From positions 3,439 through 67,438 of the forward strand of contig JH153555.1 in assembly GCA_000226015.1 (NCBI GenBank): a stretch of 64,000 nt of DNA, given 5' to 3'. Below are positions 20,329 to 30,510 of the stretch, piece after piece; position 1 is the stretch's first letter; each line of letters opens with the position of its first letter. The notes under the pieces were generated by a model. That model was not told where the DNA came from and made no database searches. It saw only the letters and a list, made by a program, of their open reading frames with translations. Origin of the DNA: Mnemiopsis leidyi. Lineage: Eukaryota > Ctenophora > Tentaculata > Lobata > Bolinopsidae. Position numbers and translations under genes: made by a program.

Positions 20329-20522
20329 TATTTGAGTGTCCCGTCTGCGGTAAAGTTTACAAAGGAGCCTACCAAATGAAACGACACTACAAGGTGGTAC
20401 ACCTGGACATCAGACGGTATCCTTGTCCCACGTGCGATAGGCGGTTCTACCAGATTTCCGATCTCAAGAAACATTCTCCTTCCTGCAAAGCCCGCCTCGG
20501 TCTTCCACTGAACTTAAGCTAG
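20329..20522 (+). CDS. Alternative 3' exon 27: C2H2 plus C2HC finger
   Basis: Acceptor CACCCTCCTCAG ends at 20328. CPVC-X12-H-X4-H (AYQMKRHYKVVH), LDIRRYP, CPTC-X12-H-X3-C (ISDLKKHSPSC), tail KARLGLPLNLS. It is a close tandem paralogue of exon 28: the stretch from VYKGAYQM through RRYPCP is almost identical, while tails differ. Confidence 0.9.
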
Positions 20523-20865
20523 TTTAGATAAGAAATCTGTACCTACCTGTATTTGAGGATGCACTAAGCTACTGTCAAAACTGTATTTTATGCTGTTTTT
20601 GTTGACTACGAATTGCAAAGATTATAGAACTTGTCTAATCTAATATTTTGAATTCCTCTGTTGACAGCTAATTAACTGAAAACGCTTTAGGCTAAAATAT
20701 TGAGATTATTTTATTCCTTAGCTCTTATTTAATTCGATTTAGAAATTCCGGATGGTATAAAACTCAAGCCAAAACTTTATGATAAAATCTGGATATGTAT
20801 CTGGGTTCAGCTTCCTTATCCCGACCGAACTAAGTGTAAGCCCGTTCATTCCATCCCACTTTCAG

Positions 20866-21062
20866 TTCACTCGTGCCCCGAGTGCGGTAAAGTTTACAAA
20901 GGAGCCTACCAAATGAGACGACACTACAAAGTTGTACATCTGGACATCAGGCGGTATCCTTGTCCCATATGCGGTTGGAGATTCTTCCAGTTGTCCGATC
21001 TTAGGAGACACAGGGTGTCCTGTAGGTCTAAAGCTCAGGGTCACGTTAGTGAGGAGCGATGA
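20866..21062 (+). CDS. Alternative 3' exon 28: C2H2 plus C2HC finger
   Basis: Acceptor CCCACTTTCAG ends at 20865. CPEC-X12-H-X4-H (AYQMRRHYKVVH), LDIRRYP, CPIC-X12-H-X3-C (LSDLRRHRVSC), tail ending SEER. It differs from exon 27 mainly in the second finger and tail. The 490 bp to the next acceptor are AT-rich with nothing recognisable. Confidence 0.9.
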
Positions 21063-21556
21063 GGCAGCAGACAATCGTGCATTTATCACATTTAGCTGTT
21101 TAGAGGATCCGAAGTTGGTTCAGTTAAAATTCCCATTTCCGGAGCTGTGTCTTAAGATTTACACTCACAGAACAGCACACTCATCCAACATAATTATTAT
21201 TTGTTCTTTGTTTAATCAAATGATAGCTAAGTTATAGACCTGGTGCTCATCATTTGTAATGCCGATGTTAAAGTTGGACGTTTCACGGCGTGTTTTTGTT
21301 TTGTCACAGTGTTCAATGTTTTTGATTTTATTCTTTTAAGCTTATCTTTGTTTTCATTTAATTATAATCTGAGTTTCATTTCTATTCCTAATAACATAAA
21401 AAGTGTCGAATCATAATGTTTCAAGCTTTTTCCAAATGATCTTTCTAATAAGTCGGACACACTCGCTCTAGAATATAGATGTATAAATTGACAACAGAAG
21501 CAGCCTGTTATAAAGAAATCACACCCTCCTCAAACTTCAACCCCTAATTCCGGCAG

Positions 21557-21741
21557 GCTCGATCCCCCTGGAGAACATCTGCAGGGAGTGCAAGCAGGTG
21601 TTCAAATCTCCCAACTATGTCCGGTACCACTTCAAAGAGGTTCACCTCCGGATAAAGAGATTTAGATGTCCGGCATGTAACGAGTACTTCAGCCGGAAAC
21701 ACAATCTTAAACGTCACATGAGATCTTGTCTAAAAGAATAA
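21557..21741 (+). CDS. Alternative 3' exon 29: C2H2 plus C2HC finger
   Basis: Acceptor AATTCCGGCAG ends at 21556; GC completes AGC. CREC-X12-H-X4-H (PNYVRYHFKEVH), LRIKRFR, CPAC-X12-H-X3-C (RKHNLKRHMRSC), short tail LKE and TAA. The linker LRIKRF marks the start of the HLKIK-type linker that persists to the end of the array. Confidence 0.88.
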
Positions 21742-22002
21742 CATTTCATTCTAAAAACGTCCGATGGTTAAGTTCGGAAGATTCTTTTTGGTACAGATTT
21801 TGACAATCCTAAGACGATCTTCCTTAAATTCTGAATTAAATTGACTGATATTTGACACTTATAGCCCTTTCTTGGACATCTTATTAAATTATATTGCCTG
21901 CAAAATTTCGTATTTGGCCGTCTAACTCAAACAATCACTGAGATCTCCAAACTAACAGTTGCTGTAAGCATCATGATATGTACTCAAATATAGTCTTAAC
22001 AG

Positions 22003-22196
22003 GGGACAAGTCAACTATTCGCTGTACTCAGTGTGGGAAAAGCTTTGAGTCCAAGTGGCGAGCTAAGCGACACTTTGAAGCCGTCCATCTGAGGCTCAAG
22101 AAATACAGATGTTCTTTCTGCAGCGTGCTGTTTTACTACCACGATAAATTTATCAACCATATGAAGATCTGTTCACATAAAACTCAACATTTTTAA
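22003..22196 (+). CDS. Alternative 3' exon 30: C2H2 plus C2HC finger
   Basis: Acceptor AGTCTTAACAG ends at 22002. CTQC-X12-H-X4-H (KWRAKRHFEAVH), LRLKKYR, CSFC-X12-H-X3-C (HDKFINHMKIC), tail SHKTQHF. The acceptor has a poor pyrimidine tract but is the only one in phase with a clear lead. Confidence 0.86.
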
Positions 22197-22421
22197 TCCT
22201 GTTGGCTGAGCTTTTGTTTTGTTTTTATTGTGGTGTGTGACTTGTGGGTAATTCTTTTCCTGCTTAACTTTGAGAATTCAGTACGGGCAGAGTCAGGTGC
22301 CTTATTTAATGATTTTATTCCGATTCGAAAGAATCTTTATTATTTTCTATAAGAAAGTAATCGTATCGAAAATGTAAGCTTTAAAAATAGCTTGTTCAAG
22401 CTTCAGTCTTACTTTCTGCAG

Positions 22422-22627
22422 ATATCGTGGAGGATCTTAAGAAATGTCCCATTTGTCTCAAGACCCTCGGATATAACACGAGCATCAAGCGGCACATTGC
22501 GGCGGTTCATCTCAAAATAAAGAATCACGAGTGTGCGGTTTGTCAGAAACGGTTTTTTAGGAAAAACGATCGGGATCGTCACATGCAACGTCACGTTGGT
22601 GGACGCAAATCTCGGGCCCAGAAATAG
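22422..22627 (+). CDS. Alternative 3' exon 31: two C2H2 fingers
   Basis: Acceptor ACTTTCTGCAG ends at 22421. CPIC-X12-H-X4-H (NTSIKRHIAAVH), LKIKNHE, CAVC-X12-H-X3-H (KNDRDRHMQRH), basic tail VGGRKSRAQK. It is one of the few C2H2-ending exons within the C2HC block. Confidence 0.89.
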
Positions 22628-22965
22628 GGTGGCGTTATGAAATATTCCAGTTCAAATGTTGTTAAATGCAATTCTATTGATATCGTTACACCCAAATTAT
22701 GCATGTTTTTATTTCATGGTATTACTATTACAGATCTTTCTATCCTTCCTGTTTATTAGATAATTCGTTACATTAAATACATCGGCCTTGCTCCCGGAGA
22801 ACTATTTGCTACATTTGTCAATCACTGTATCATCTCTTCTGTCAAGTGTTTAAAAAGACTCCTAAAGGAAGTTTCAAAATATCAGTACTGCTGGATCGGT
22901 TAATTTCTGAACTCTTTAACTTAAAACTGACAGCCGTCTTGTTAAAGCTGTACAATTTACACGTA

Positions 22966-23052
22966 GCTAGCCCCTGTACAATGTATACATGTAGGAAGCC
23001 CCTGTACAATGTATATTTAGCTTGCCCCTGTATAATGTAGCTAGCCCCTGAC
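22966..23052. repeat. Short tandem repeat before exon 32 acceptor
   Basis: Four imperfect copies of an AGCCCCTGTACAATGTA-type unit lie end to end and run up to the acceptor ACTTTCAG of exon 32. The repeated pyrimidine-rich CCCCTG blocks form part of the tract upstream of that splice site. Confidence 0.7.
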
Positions 23053-23058
23053 TTTCAG

Positions 23059-23273
23059 TCCAGTGTCCAGTTTGCGACCGGCAGTTTAAAGGAGCTCAGA
23101 GAGTGTACCACTACCGACGTCACTACCGAGCCATTCACCTGAAAATAAAGGAGTTTCGGTGTCGGTGTTGCAGTCGACAGTTCTCCCAGGATAGTAACAG
23201 AAAACTCCACGAAGCGAGATGTCGAGCTACCAGCCCTTCTGACGAGGTTCATCTCTCGGAACAGTATGTTTAA
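23059..23273 (+). CDS. Alternative 3' exon 32: expanded finger plus C2HC finger
   Basis: Acceptor TGACTTTCAG ends at 23058. CPVC-X15-H-X4-H (YHYRRHYRAIH) with F-K-G, LKIKEFR, CRCC-X12-H-X3-C (DSNRKLHEARC) with a third Cys in the first pair, acidic tail DEVHLSEQYV. From here the F-x-G expanded first finger becomes the rule. Confidence 0.89.
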
Positions 23274-23421
23274 AGTTGATAAACCTATGATCGGTTGTCA
23301 GATTCGATTATGGGCAGCTTTCAGGTGGCTGGAAAATCAAAGTTTATAAATACTGCATACTGTCGATAAGTTAACTTTTAAACTCGCATTCGGAGCGGCA
23401 AACTAACGGGAAACTTTTCAG

Positions 23422-23672
23422 ACTTCCTCCAGGACCTTCACCGGACTAGGATCAGAAGTTCGGAAGTCCCGGAAGATCCCCTGAAGTGTCCTCACTGTGA
23501 GCGGGAGTTTACCGGACGGTGTAGACGACGTAATCAGCAGCGACACATCTCCTCCATTCACCTGAAGATCAGAGATCATACCTGTCATATTTGTAGTAGG
23601 ACCTTCTCTCGGAGAGACTGTTTGACAAAACATTACAAAACTTGTACTGGGTCCTTCTTCAGCAAGAAATAG
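23422..23672 (+). CDS. Alternative 3' exon 33: expanded finger plus C2HC finger
   Basis: Acceptor AACTTTTCAG ends at 23421. A 22-residue charged lead precedes CPHC-X15-H-X4-H (RNQQRHISSIH), whose insertion is Arg-rich, then LKIRDHT and CHIC-X12-H-X3-C (RDCLTKHYKTC). Tail TGSFFSKK. Confidence 0.89.
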
Positions 23673-23944
23673 GACCTGGACACGGCCAGGCAGCTAGTGG
23701 GGGCCGTGGAGTTGACGCTCAATTTCCATTCTATAGTACACATTTAAAGCTTAATTTATTATTTTAACTTGATTTGGCTTAGTTTCAATCTTAGTTTAAA
23801 CATGTACGTAAGCTGTAGACGATCTAAAGTTTACTAAAATTAGCCCCATCAAGGTTACTCTGTGACTCATGATCTGCACCGAACAAAATTTCAAGACTAC
23901 GAGGTAAGGCCGCACTTGTCCTCATCCTAAACGCTTCTTTTCAG

Positions 23945-24129
23945 AGTATGAAATGTGCCCTGTTTGTTCCAGAAAGTTCTTCGGACAAAGTCGTCGTTCT
24001 AATTTGCGGAGACACTTCAAGGCAATACATCTCTTGGTAAAAGAGTTCAGATGTGCTCATTGTGCCAGACTTTTTTCTCAGGACAGCAATAGAAAACAGC
24101 ATGAGTTCGTGTGCCAATATAAAAAGTGA
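23945..24129 (+). CDS. Alternative 3' exon 34: expanded finger plus C2HC finger
   Basis: Acceptor TTCTTTTCAG ends at 23944. CPVC-X15-H-X4-H (SNLRRHFKAIH), LLVKEFR, CAHC-X12-H-X3-C (DSNRKQHEFVC), tail QYKK. The second finger shares FSQDSNRK with exon 32. AATAAA at 24165 gives a 3'UTR of only about 40-60 bases; the rest of the 435-bp spacer is empty. Confidence 0.89.
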
Positions 24130-24565
24130 CACGTGCGAAATGATCTTGTTTGTTTTCGTTTGTAAATAAAGTTGATTAAACTTTAGAGCATATTTACCCG
24201 GTAGATTGTTTGAAAGTTTTTATACGATTTTTAGTAAAGAGCATTTTTTATTTTGCTTGAAACCATGTACTGTCATCTTTGCTTGAATTAGAGCAAGTGG
24301 AATTTAAGTGTAAAAATTATTTCTTATTCGCACAATTTCATCATTATGTACTGATAAACAGGGTAGTACATTGGTCCACACTTCCTTAAACACTAAACTC
24401 GTACCTTGCTTTTAAACTTATAAATTGCACATTACCTTAGCAACGACAATTGCTACGGTTGATGATCTCAATATTTTCTGTTCCATCTGTATTCTACCAT
24501 TTAAACTCTGTTCACACGAACTCCTTAGTCATACGAGACTGATGTGTCACGATCAAAAATTTCAG

Positions 24566-24831
24566 TAGATCGAGACCCTCGCACCAACCCATTCCTTCCG
24601 ACCCCCTTCTACTGTGACATTTGCCGCAAAGATTTCAAGTTCAAGAGTCACCTGAAGAGGCATTACCACGCAGTTCACTTCGGTTTGAAAGCGTATCGCT
24701 GTCAGAATTGCGGTCGCGACTTTTCTCAGAGGAGCTCCCTCAAACGTCACCTCTATTATTGTGCTGAAAGAAACTTTCCAAATTATGAGAATTTACAGCG
24801 GATTTACGACCCATCTGATCTCCAAGATTAA
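24566..24831 (+). CDS. Alternative 3' exon 35: C2H2 plus C2HC finger
   Basis: Acceptor AAAATTTCAG ends at 24565. A Pro-rich lead precedes CDIC-X12-H-X4-H (KSHLKRHYHAVH), FGLKAYR, CQNC-X12-H-X3-C (RSSLKRHLYYC), and an acidic tail with Tyr and Asp. It forms a paralogue pair with exon 36 (KDF.-K-SH first finger, QxSSxKRHLxYC second). Confidence 0.9.
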
Positions 24832-25082
24832 GTACAGGGTTTTAGTTAACGAGAGATTTATGATAAGTACATATTAACGGAATCTTCAGTTATAAGACAA
24901 TGTTGCTGAAATATATTTTGCTTCGAACTCTCCTATTAAATCTTTTAGTGCTCTCAAAAAACAGGTTACTGGATTTCGGCATTTCTAAAAGGACATCACT
25001 CTGGAACTTTGCAATAAGACAAAAAAAATACGTCACTGAGAAATTATAAGCCCACAAACGTAATCTTAACTGTTATTTTCAG

Positions 25083-25291
25083 CAGCGCCACCGGCATACT
25101 ACCTTCTCAAGCCTCTCCGGGGAGTCTTCCATTGTGCCATGTGTAACAAAGACTTCAGCTCCAAAAGTCACCACACTCGACATTTCAATGACGTTCACAT
25201 CGGACTGAAACCGTATGCGTGTCCGCGGTGTGGGCGCAAGTTTTCTCAGAAAAGCTCGGTTAAACGGCACCTTAATTATTGCTTCGAGTGA
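25083..25291 (+). CDS. Alternative 3' exon 36: C2H2 plus C2HC finger
   Basis: Acceptor TTATTTTCAG ends at 25082. CAMC-X12-H-X4-H (KSHHTRHFNDVH), IGLKPYA, CPRC-X12-H-X3-C (KSSVKRHLNYC), tail FE. The second finger is nearly shared with exons 35 and 37, showing a three-exon family across 24.5-25.7 kb. Confidence 0.9.
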
Positions 25292-25499
25292 ATGATTATT
25301 TATGAAGCGTACACTGGAGTTGGATTTAGAACAAACTTGTTTTGCAAAAAAAAATTAAAGTGCTAAACTGAGCAAAGAAAAAACTATTGCAATTCCTTTT
25401 TACTGAAAAAGCTGAAATTCATATGAATCCAATAAACACTGTCCATTGTACTGTTAATGTTACCTGGATCTATCACTAACACGTGCTACCAACATTTAG

Positions 25500-25678
25500 A
25501 CCCTATCGAGTGTCCGGCGTGCTATAGACAGTTCGGTGGAGAAGGCAGAGTCTCACACTACAAGCGACATTACCGGACCGTACACCTCCGTATCAAGGAG
25601 TTCTGTTGTCCCGGATGTCGGAAACGATTTTCTCAGAACAGTTCGTTAAAGCGACATTTAAATTATTGTAGACGTTGA
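25500..25678 (+). CDS. Alternative 3' exon 37: expanded finger plus C2HC finger
   Basis: Acceptor CCAACATTTAG ends at 25499. CPAC-X15-H-X4-H (SHYKRHYRTVH) with F-G-G, LRIKEFC, CPGC-X12-H-X3-C (NSSLKRHLNYC), tail RR. It combines an exon 36-like second finger with an exon 42-like expanded first finger, suggesting the two fingers can evolve or recombine separately. Confidence 0.9.
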
Positions 25679-25837
25679 GATGAGTAAACGGGAAAAGTTG
25701 ACTGTTTTCTGCCAATCAAACAGAATTGAAAGATTATATTTACAAAATATTGTAACATATTAGCGCCCTGAAAAAAGAACGTGGACAGCGAAAGCCTTAA
25801 ATATTTACTGTTTCTATATCCGGCCTCTCTCCCTCAG

Positions 25838-26073
25838 CCGGACTTTCCAGATGCAGGAGACACAACGTGTACTCCTGTCCTAGTTGCGGACGAAAGTTTA
25901 CCGGACCGACCGGAGCTGCGAACTGCCGGCGACACATCCAGACGGTTCATCTCAAGCTCCAGAAGTACAGTTGTGAGGGGTGCGGCCGGAAGTTCGCCCA
26001 CGACAGCAGCCGAAAGAGACACTTCAGGACTTGCCATTTGTATCGCGATCCTGGGAGTCAGGTGTTACCCTAA
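25838..26073 (+). CDS. Alternative 3' exon 38: expanded finger plus C2HC finger
   Basis: Acceptor CTCTCCCTCAG (ends 25837) sets the finger frame; the nearer TTTCCAG at 25850 would not. CPSC-X15-H-X4-H (ANCRRHIQTVH) with F-T-G-P, LKLQKYS, CEGC-X12-H-X3-C (DSSRKRHFRTC), tail HLYRDPGSQVLP. It is the first F-x-GP form. Confidence 0.88.
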
Positions 26074-26394
26074 CATTTGATCTGGTAGATTAAGGGCGTT
26101 GTGAGAACAGATAAACATTATCGAGTTATTACAAACTTAAGGTTTTCTCAAGCACCCTCAACATGATGCGCATGTTTGAATTGTCTATCCCTCGAGAGTA
26201 ACTGTGATAAGTTGAAGCAGTTAGATTTTGTTCTTTTTTTAAAATCTTGAATATCAAATTATTTACTTCCTGGCTATCTCTATGCTGTCCTCCTTGTTGC
26301 ATAAGTTACTCTACTAATTGACTTCACTCAATCCTTTGCCACGCATCAAGTATGAATAACAAATAATGTAAGGCTGCATTATGAAAACTTTCAG

Positions 26395-26606
26395 TCGTAA
26401 AAGGAACGGGAGTACAATGCCAAGTCTGCAGTCGGGAGTTTGGAGGGACGGGCGCTCTAGGCAACTACCGGATACATTTCCGAACTGTACATCTCAAGCT
26501 AAGGGATTATCAGTGTGAGATTTGTGGGAAAAACTTCGCTCACAGCAACAGCAAGAAACGTCATGCTAAGAATTGCCGCACTCGACAAGCTGCTAATTTA
26601 CGCTAA
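26395..26606 (+). CDS. Alternative 3' exon 39: expanded finger plus C2HC finger
   Basis: Acceptor AAACTTTCAG ends at 26394. CQVC-X15-H-X4-H (GNYRIHFRTVH), LKLRDYQ, CEIC-X12-H-X3-C (SNSKKRHAKNC), basic tail RTRQAANLR. The second finger, CEICGK.F.HSNSK.RH, is shared with exon 40. Confidence 0.9.
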
Positions 26607-26797
26607 AAAAGTTCGGAATAAACTGCCCAAATTTAACCTTTTGGAACATATTATATCCTTTAGTAAACCTCTAGGGCCAAATAAGGGAATATCTTGAAAC
26701 AAACGGTTCATAGTAATGATATTTGTTGATTGGGAACATAAAGTATCATAAATTTCTAAATTCCTCTTGTTCGAAGTTCGAACTTGTCCTGTTTCAG

Positions 26798-27009
26798 TTC
26801 CACTCCCTCCTGACAGCACTAAAGACTGTCCGATCTGCGGAAAAAACTTCAGACATACCAACTTCAAGTACAACCTCAAGGTGCACATGCGGACGGTACA
26901 CTACAAGCTGAAATTCTTCCAATGTGAGATTTGTGGCAAGAGGTTTGGTCACAGCAACAGCAAGAGACGTCATGTCAGGGTGTGCCGAGAGAAATATAAT
27001 TCATCTTAG
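26798..27009 (+). CDS. Alternative 3' exon 40: expanded finger plus C2HC finger
   Basis: Acceptor CCTGTTTCAG ends at 26797. CPIC-X15-H-X4-H (YNLKVHMRTVH), YKLKFFQ, CEIC-X12-H-X3-C (SNSKRRHVRVC), tail REKYNSS. The insertion lacks the usual Gly. An open frame on the minus strand (26598-26888) is a shadow. Confidence 0.9.
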
Positions 27010-27220
27010 TCGGGTTGGACGATTTGGGGGTGGAATTGTCGCTATTGGAAGTTGAAATTAAGACAGCTTAGTCAATTGTTCTTGTCATGCAGCCACATCA
27101 GAAAATTCTCGGTTCAAAGTTTTTTTCGTGAAATTTTCGTAATTAACCTGTTGTCCAGCAGTTTTAAAATTTCAAGCTAAAAGACCAACTACACATGTGA
27201 CCGAACGAACCCTCTTTCAG

Positions 27221-27402
27221 CACTGGTCGTCACGAAAGACTGTCCTATCTGCGGGAAGACTTTCAGAGCGAGCAATCTCAAGAGACATCACCGAACTGTG
27301 CACCTGAAGATCTCCGATTTTTACTGTCCTCTGTGTTACAAAACCTTCACACAGAGCGGCAGTTTGAAAAGGCACTTGGAAAAATGCCAAATGAAGGGAT
27401 GA
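27221..27402 (+). CDS. Alternative 3' exon 41: short first finger plus C2HC finger
   Basis: Acceptor CCTCTTTCAG ends at 27220. The first finger CPIC-X11-H-X4-H (SNLKRHHRTVH) is one residue shorter than standard, a rare form that may still bind zinc. LKISDFY leads to CPLC-X12-H-X3-C (SGSLKRHLEKC), tail QMKG. It resembles exon 40 in lead and opening CPICGK.FR. Confidence 0.88.
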
Positions 27403-27633
27403 TTTTTGCGAATTTATTTGGCGTTTCTTATATGTCTAAAAAAATGAACATGAAAATTTGTGACAGTAGATCAGTGTTATCTACATCAGAAAGAGACATT
27501 TTCCCGCATTTGCAACTGTATCATCACGTGCCAGTCTACTTTAAACCATAGATGTACAGCGTAATTCTCGGTCGCATGTCCCACCATAATTTCGCTCCGA
27601 CAGTTTTCCGGCCCTCGACCTCCTGTGTTTCAG

Positions 27634-27827
27634 GCGAAGTGAACTTCGAGTGTCCGGTTTGTGGCAAAGTGTTCGGTGGGCGGAACCCCAAGTATGTGTA
27701 CGAGAGACACTATCGCACGGTACACCTGCGGATCAAGGCGTACACCTGTAACTTCTGTAGGAAGAGGTTCACTCAAGACAATAACAGGAAGAAGCACATG
27801 GTTGTCTGCAACTTGCGGCCCCAGTGA
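27634..27827 (+). CDS. Alternative 3' exon 42: expanded finger plus C2HC finger
   Basis: Acceptor CCTGTGTTTCAG ends at 27633. CPVC-X15-H-X4-H (KYVYERHYRTVH), LRIKAYT, CNFC-X12-H-X3-C (DNNRKKHMVVC), tail NLRPQ. This is close to the consensus of the 23-32 kb zone (F-GG, HYRTVHLRIK, C2HC end). The 320-bp spacer after it is AT-rich and empty. Confidence 0.91.
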
Positions 27828-28148
27828 GGTTACCGACAGGACTCAGTTTTGCTTATTTCTATCAAAGCCTTTGAGTTTCTGGGGCTGATAAAAGGGTTCG
27901 TGAACTCAGAAGCACACATTTGATAAGGGTTTACCGATCGTGTATTCCTCGGCAAGTTTAAACATATTTCGTGAAGAATGATACGTTATTATTTTGTCAT
28001 ATTTTCGTTTAATTTCTCATCCTTTCCCATAATTTCCTGGCTAAAAAAGTTCGATAAAGTTAATTAAATCTGGGATGTAAATTCAATTTGACGAAGAAAA
28101 AGCTAAACATATTCCCTAACCCTGCTCCTCTACTAACACCCTCTCCAG

Positions 28149-28444
28149 CCGAGAACAGGACCTACCCCTGGTCGCCCCGGTACAAACACGCAGACACCCC
28201 GGACCCCGAACAGAACCCCGAACTGAGCTCCTGCTCGTGTCGAGCTTGCGGGAGGGTGTTCAGTGGGAGACATAGATTGTCGGTGTACAAGCGGCACTTC
28301 AGGACGGTTCATCTCAAGATTCAGCTTTACACGTGTGACCACTGCAAGAGGAAGTTTGCTCATGATAATTCGAGGAAGAGGCACGCCAAGATTTGTTCGA
28401 AGAGAGCTTATATTGGAGTATTGACTGATCGTTTGAGAGAATGA
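28149..28444 (+). CDS. Alternative 3' exon 43: expanded finger plus C2HC finger, long lead
   Basis: Acceptor ACACCCTCTCCAG ends at 28148. A 30-residue Pro/Asp/Glu-rich lead (HADTPDPEQNPELSS) precedes CRAC-X15-H-X4-H (SVYKRHFRTVH), LKIQLYT, CDHC-X12-H-X3-C (DNSRKRHAKIC) and a tail with ILTDRLRE-like charge pattern (GVLTDRLRE). The second finger matches exons 38 and 44 (KFAH.N.RKRH). Confidence 0.89.
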
Positions 28445-28669
28445 TGGTTAAATTAGGTTTTTTTATATCCAGACAAACTTTACCCAGACTGAGATAAATA
28501 TATGTTTAATCTTGTTATATTCTACGACTTTTAATTTTCTACAATCTATCTGTAACGATAACTCCATTTAACCTCCCCTAACTCCTGCTACTTATCCCTC
28601 TCACTCAGTCCACACTTCCAGCCCACTTCACACCTTCTTCCAGCCCACTTCACACCACCCCACTTTCAG

Positions 28670-28905
28670 TTGTTATAGACGACCAGACCGTCTGTCCAGT
28701 GTGTTGGAGGATCTTCAAGGGCAAGTATCAGTCCCTGATTTACCGGCGTCACTACAACGCTATCCATCTCAAGATCGAGAAGTACTCCTGCGAGTTTTGT
28801 GAACGGAAGTTCGCCCACTACAACCAGAGGAAGAGACATTACAAAAATTGTGCTAAAATGACTGAGTTGGTGTCGGAACCAGCTGCACCACAGATCGATC
28901 TGTGA
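28670..28905 (+). CDS. Alternative 3' exon 44: expanded finger plus C2HC finger
   Basis: Acceptor CCCCACTTTCAG ends at 28669, right after a short duplicated pyrimidine-rich run (CTTCCAGCCCACTTCACACC twice, 28615-28660). CPVC-X15-H-X4-H (SLIYRRHYNAIH), LKIEKYS, CEFC-X12-H-X3-C (YNQRKRHYKNC), tail with SEPAAPQIDL. It pairs with exon 45. Confidence 0.9.
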
Positions 28906-29166
28906 ACAATTCCGGACTTATCTGATCTGATATACTGTTTTTTAAAAGTTTTAATCTACTTTTTACTTAGATCTATCGACCCGCAATGATATTTCAATGT
29001 GGAAAAAGCAGCGCACTTAGAATTTGGCTTCAGCAACTCGTCCTCTTTCAAAAACTTCACTTAGCCCCTATAAAACTGGGCCATATCAGACTCCTATTCT
29101 CGAAAAAATCGAACAAAGTAAAGCAGCAATGTCATTATCTGCACGATAAGCACGCTTCCTGTACAG

Positions 29167-29384
29167 GAGTAGTTGTAGGACTAACTACAAAAGACACGAC
29201 AGAAGTTTTACTTTGTCCAACATGCGGACAAAAGTTCGCTGGAAAGAACAGACAGTGGATCTATAAGAGACACTACCGTGCCATACATCTTAAACTGGAG
29301 CGGTATTCTTGCGAAATGTGCGGCAAAAAGTTTTCTTATTACAATCAGAAGAGTCGACACGTAAAGAAATGTGTTTTTCGGTGA
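29167..29384 (+). CDS. Alternative 3' exon 45: expanded finger plus C2HC finger
   Basis: Acceptor GCTTCCTGTACAG ends at 29166. CPTC-X15-H-X4-H (QWIYKRHYRAIH), LKLERYS, CEMC-X12-H-X3-C (YNQKSRHVKKC), tail VFR. The frame is open from 28986, but codons before 29167 lie in intron. AATAAA at 29580 puts a possible 3' end 200 bases downstream. Confidence 0.88.
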
Positions 29385-29671
29385 TGGCTCAATCCGAACT
29401 GTGGACTACAGATGTTATTGATTTTAGCCTTGATTTCATTGTTTTGAATTATATTCTCCAATTAGTTTATGGGTTACTTAGTTAGATTAACTGCTTTTTT
29501 AGTTATTTTTTATGTTACACACAATTCTGTCGTTTTGATTAATATCTTTAAAGTCTTGAAATTCTACGATAAGTTTCTTAATAAATCAGCTCTCCGACGC
29601 ACCGGTAAAATCTGCCATTCCCATCCTTCCGTTTTGTGACCCTGGAAAGATGGTCATTGTGCTACTTTCAG

Positions 29672-29907
29672 GCTTGGAAAATGTCCCAATTGGCTGCGAA
29701 ACTTGCGAGAGGCTACTGAAAATAGGGAGCTGGAACTACAATAGACACTATCAGGCAGTCCATCTCAAGATAAAGAAGTGTTTCTCGTGCTCGATTTGCG
29801 GGGAGACCTTTAACTATTACGAACAGCGAAAGAGACACATGAAGAAGTATCATGGGTGGTACACGGGCCGGCTTAAGAGTCAATATTTTGAACAGTGGCC
29901 GAACTAA
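29672..29907 (+). CDS. Alternative 3' exon 46: X13 first finger plus C2H2 finger
   Basis: Acceptor GCTACTTTCAG ends at 29671. CETC-X13-H-X4-H (WNYNRHYQAVH), in which the conserved Phe after the Cys pair is Leu, an eight-residue linker LKIKKCFS, and CSIC-X12-H-X4-H (YEQRKRHMKKYH). The tail is aromatic (GWYTGRLKSQYFEQW). First of four related exons, 46-49. Confidence 0.88.
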
Positions 29908-30108
29908 TGTTAATTTCTGTACTTTACAGTTTAGCGATTTTTATGTACTAGTGAGGGATAGATAATTTCAGTTCATGTTATTCGAATTTTAAAGAGGGTT
30001 TAAAACTGCTTGTTTCCTAACTAAAAAATATCGCATCTCTTCTCCCATTGCTCTTAACGCTCCTACGTCGGCCCCAACAACATGACCTTACTCCTCCAAC
30101 TATTTCAG

Positions 30109-30317
30109 ACCCAGAACACCTGCCTATTGAGTGTGGTACTTGTGCTCACCTTGTCAGCACAAGTCGGTGGAGATACAACCGTCACTTCCGGGCCGTTCAT
30201 CTCAAGATCAAGAATTACAAGTGTAGGGTCTGTTCGAAGTTGTTCTCGAGTAAACAGGTCCTTGATGGTCACGTGAATAAGAGGAAATGTTCTCGGCCCG
30301 ATAGAAGGCAATTTTAG
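30109..30317 (+). CDS. Alternative 3' exon 47: X13 first finger plus late-Cys finger
   Basis: Acceptor CAACTATTTCAG ends at 30108. CGTC-X13-H-X4-H (WRYNRHFRAVH), LKIKNYK, CRVC-X12-H-X5-C (KQVLDGHVNKRKC), basic tail SRPDRRQF. The X5 spacing before the last Cys is unusual. It shares P-IE-C-x-TC and W-YNRH with exon 46. Confidence 0.88.
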
Positions 30318-30397
30318 CGGGGAATTCACTTGGCTTAATTTCCTCACAAAAATATTAGTACACTTATTGAACAACCAGTAAACTAAACAAACAAGTC

Positions 30398-30480
30398 CCA
30401 GCCTCTGTACAATTTACATGTCCTTCTCTCTGTACATGTTCTTCTCTCTGTAAATGTCCTTCTCTGTACATGTCATTCTG
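30398..30480. repeat. Short CTCTGTACATGT tandem repeat
   Basis: Imperfect copies of a CTTCTCTCTGTACATGT-like unit lie head to tail upstream of exon 48 and supply much of the pyrimidine-rich sequence before its acceptor. Confidence 0.65.
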
Positions 30481-30510
30481 TGCCCGAACCCAGAAAGCTC
30501 CCATTTCCAG

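Noticed and set aside
25838-26080. Acceptor TTTCCAG at 25850 for exon 38
   Set aside because: It sets a frame that misses the finger ligands; CCCTCAG at 25837 gives the finger frame in the shared phase.
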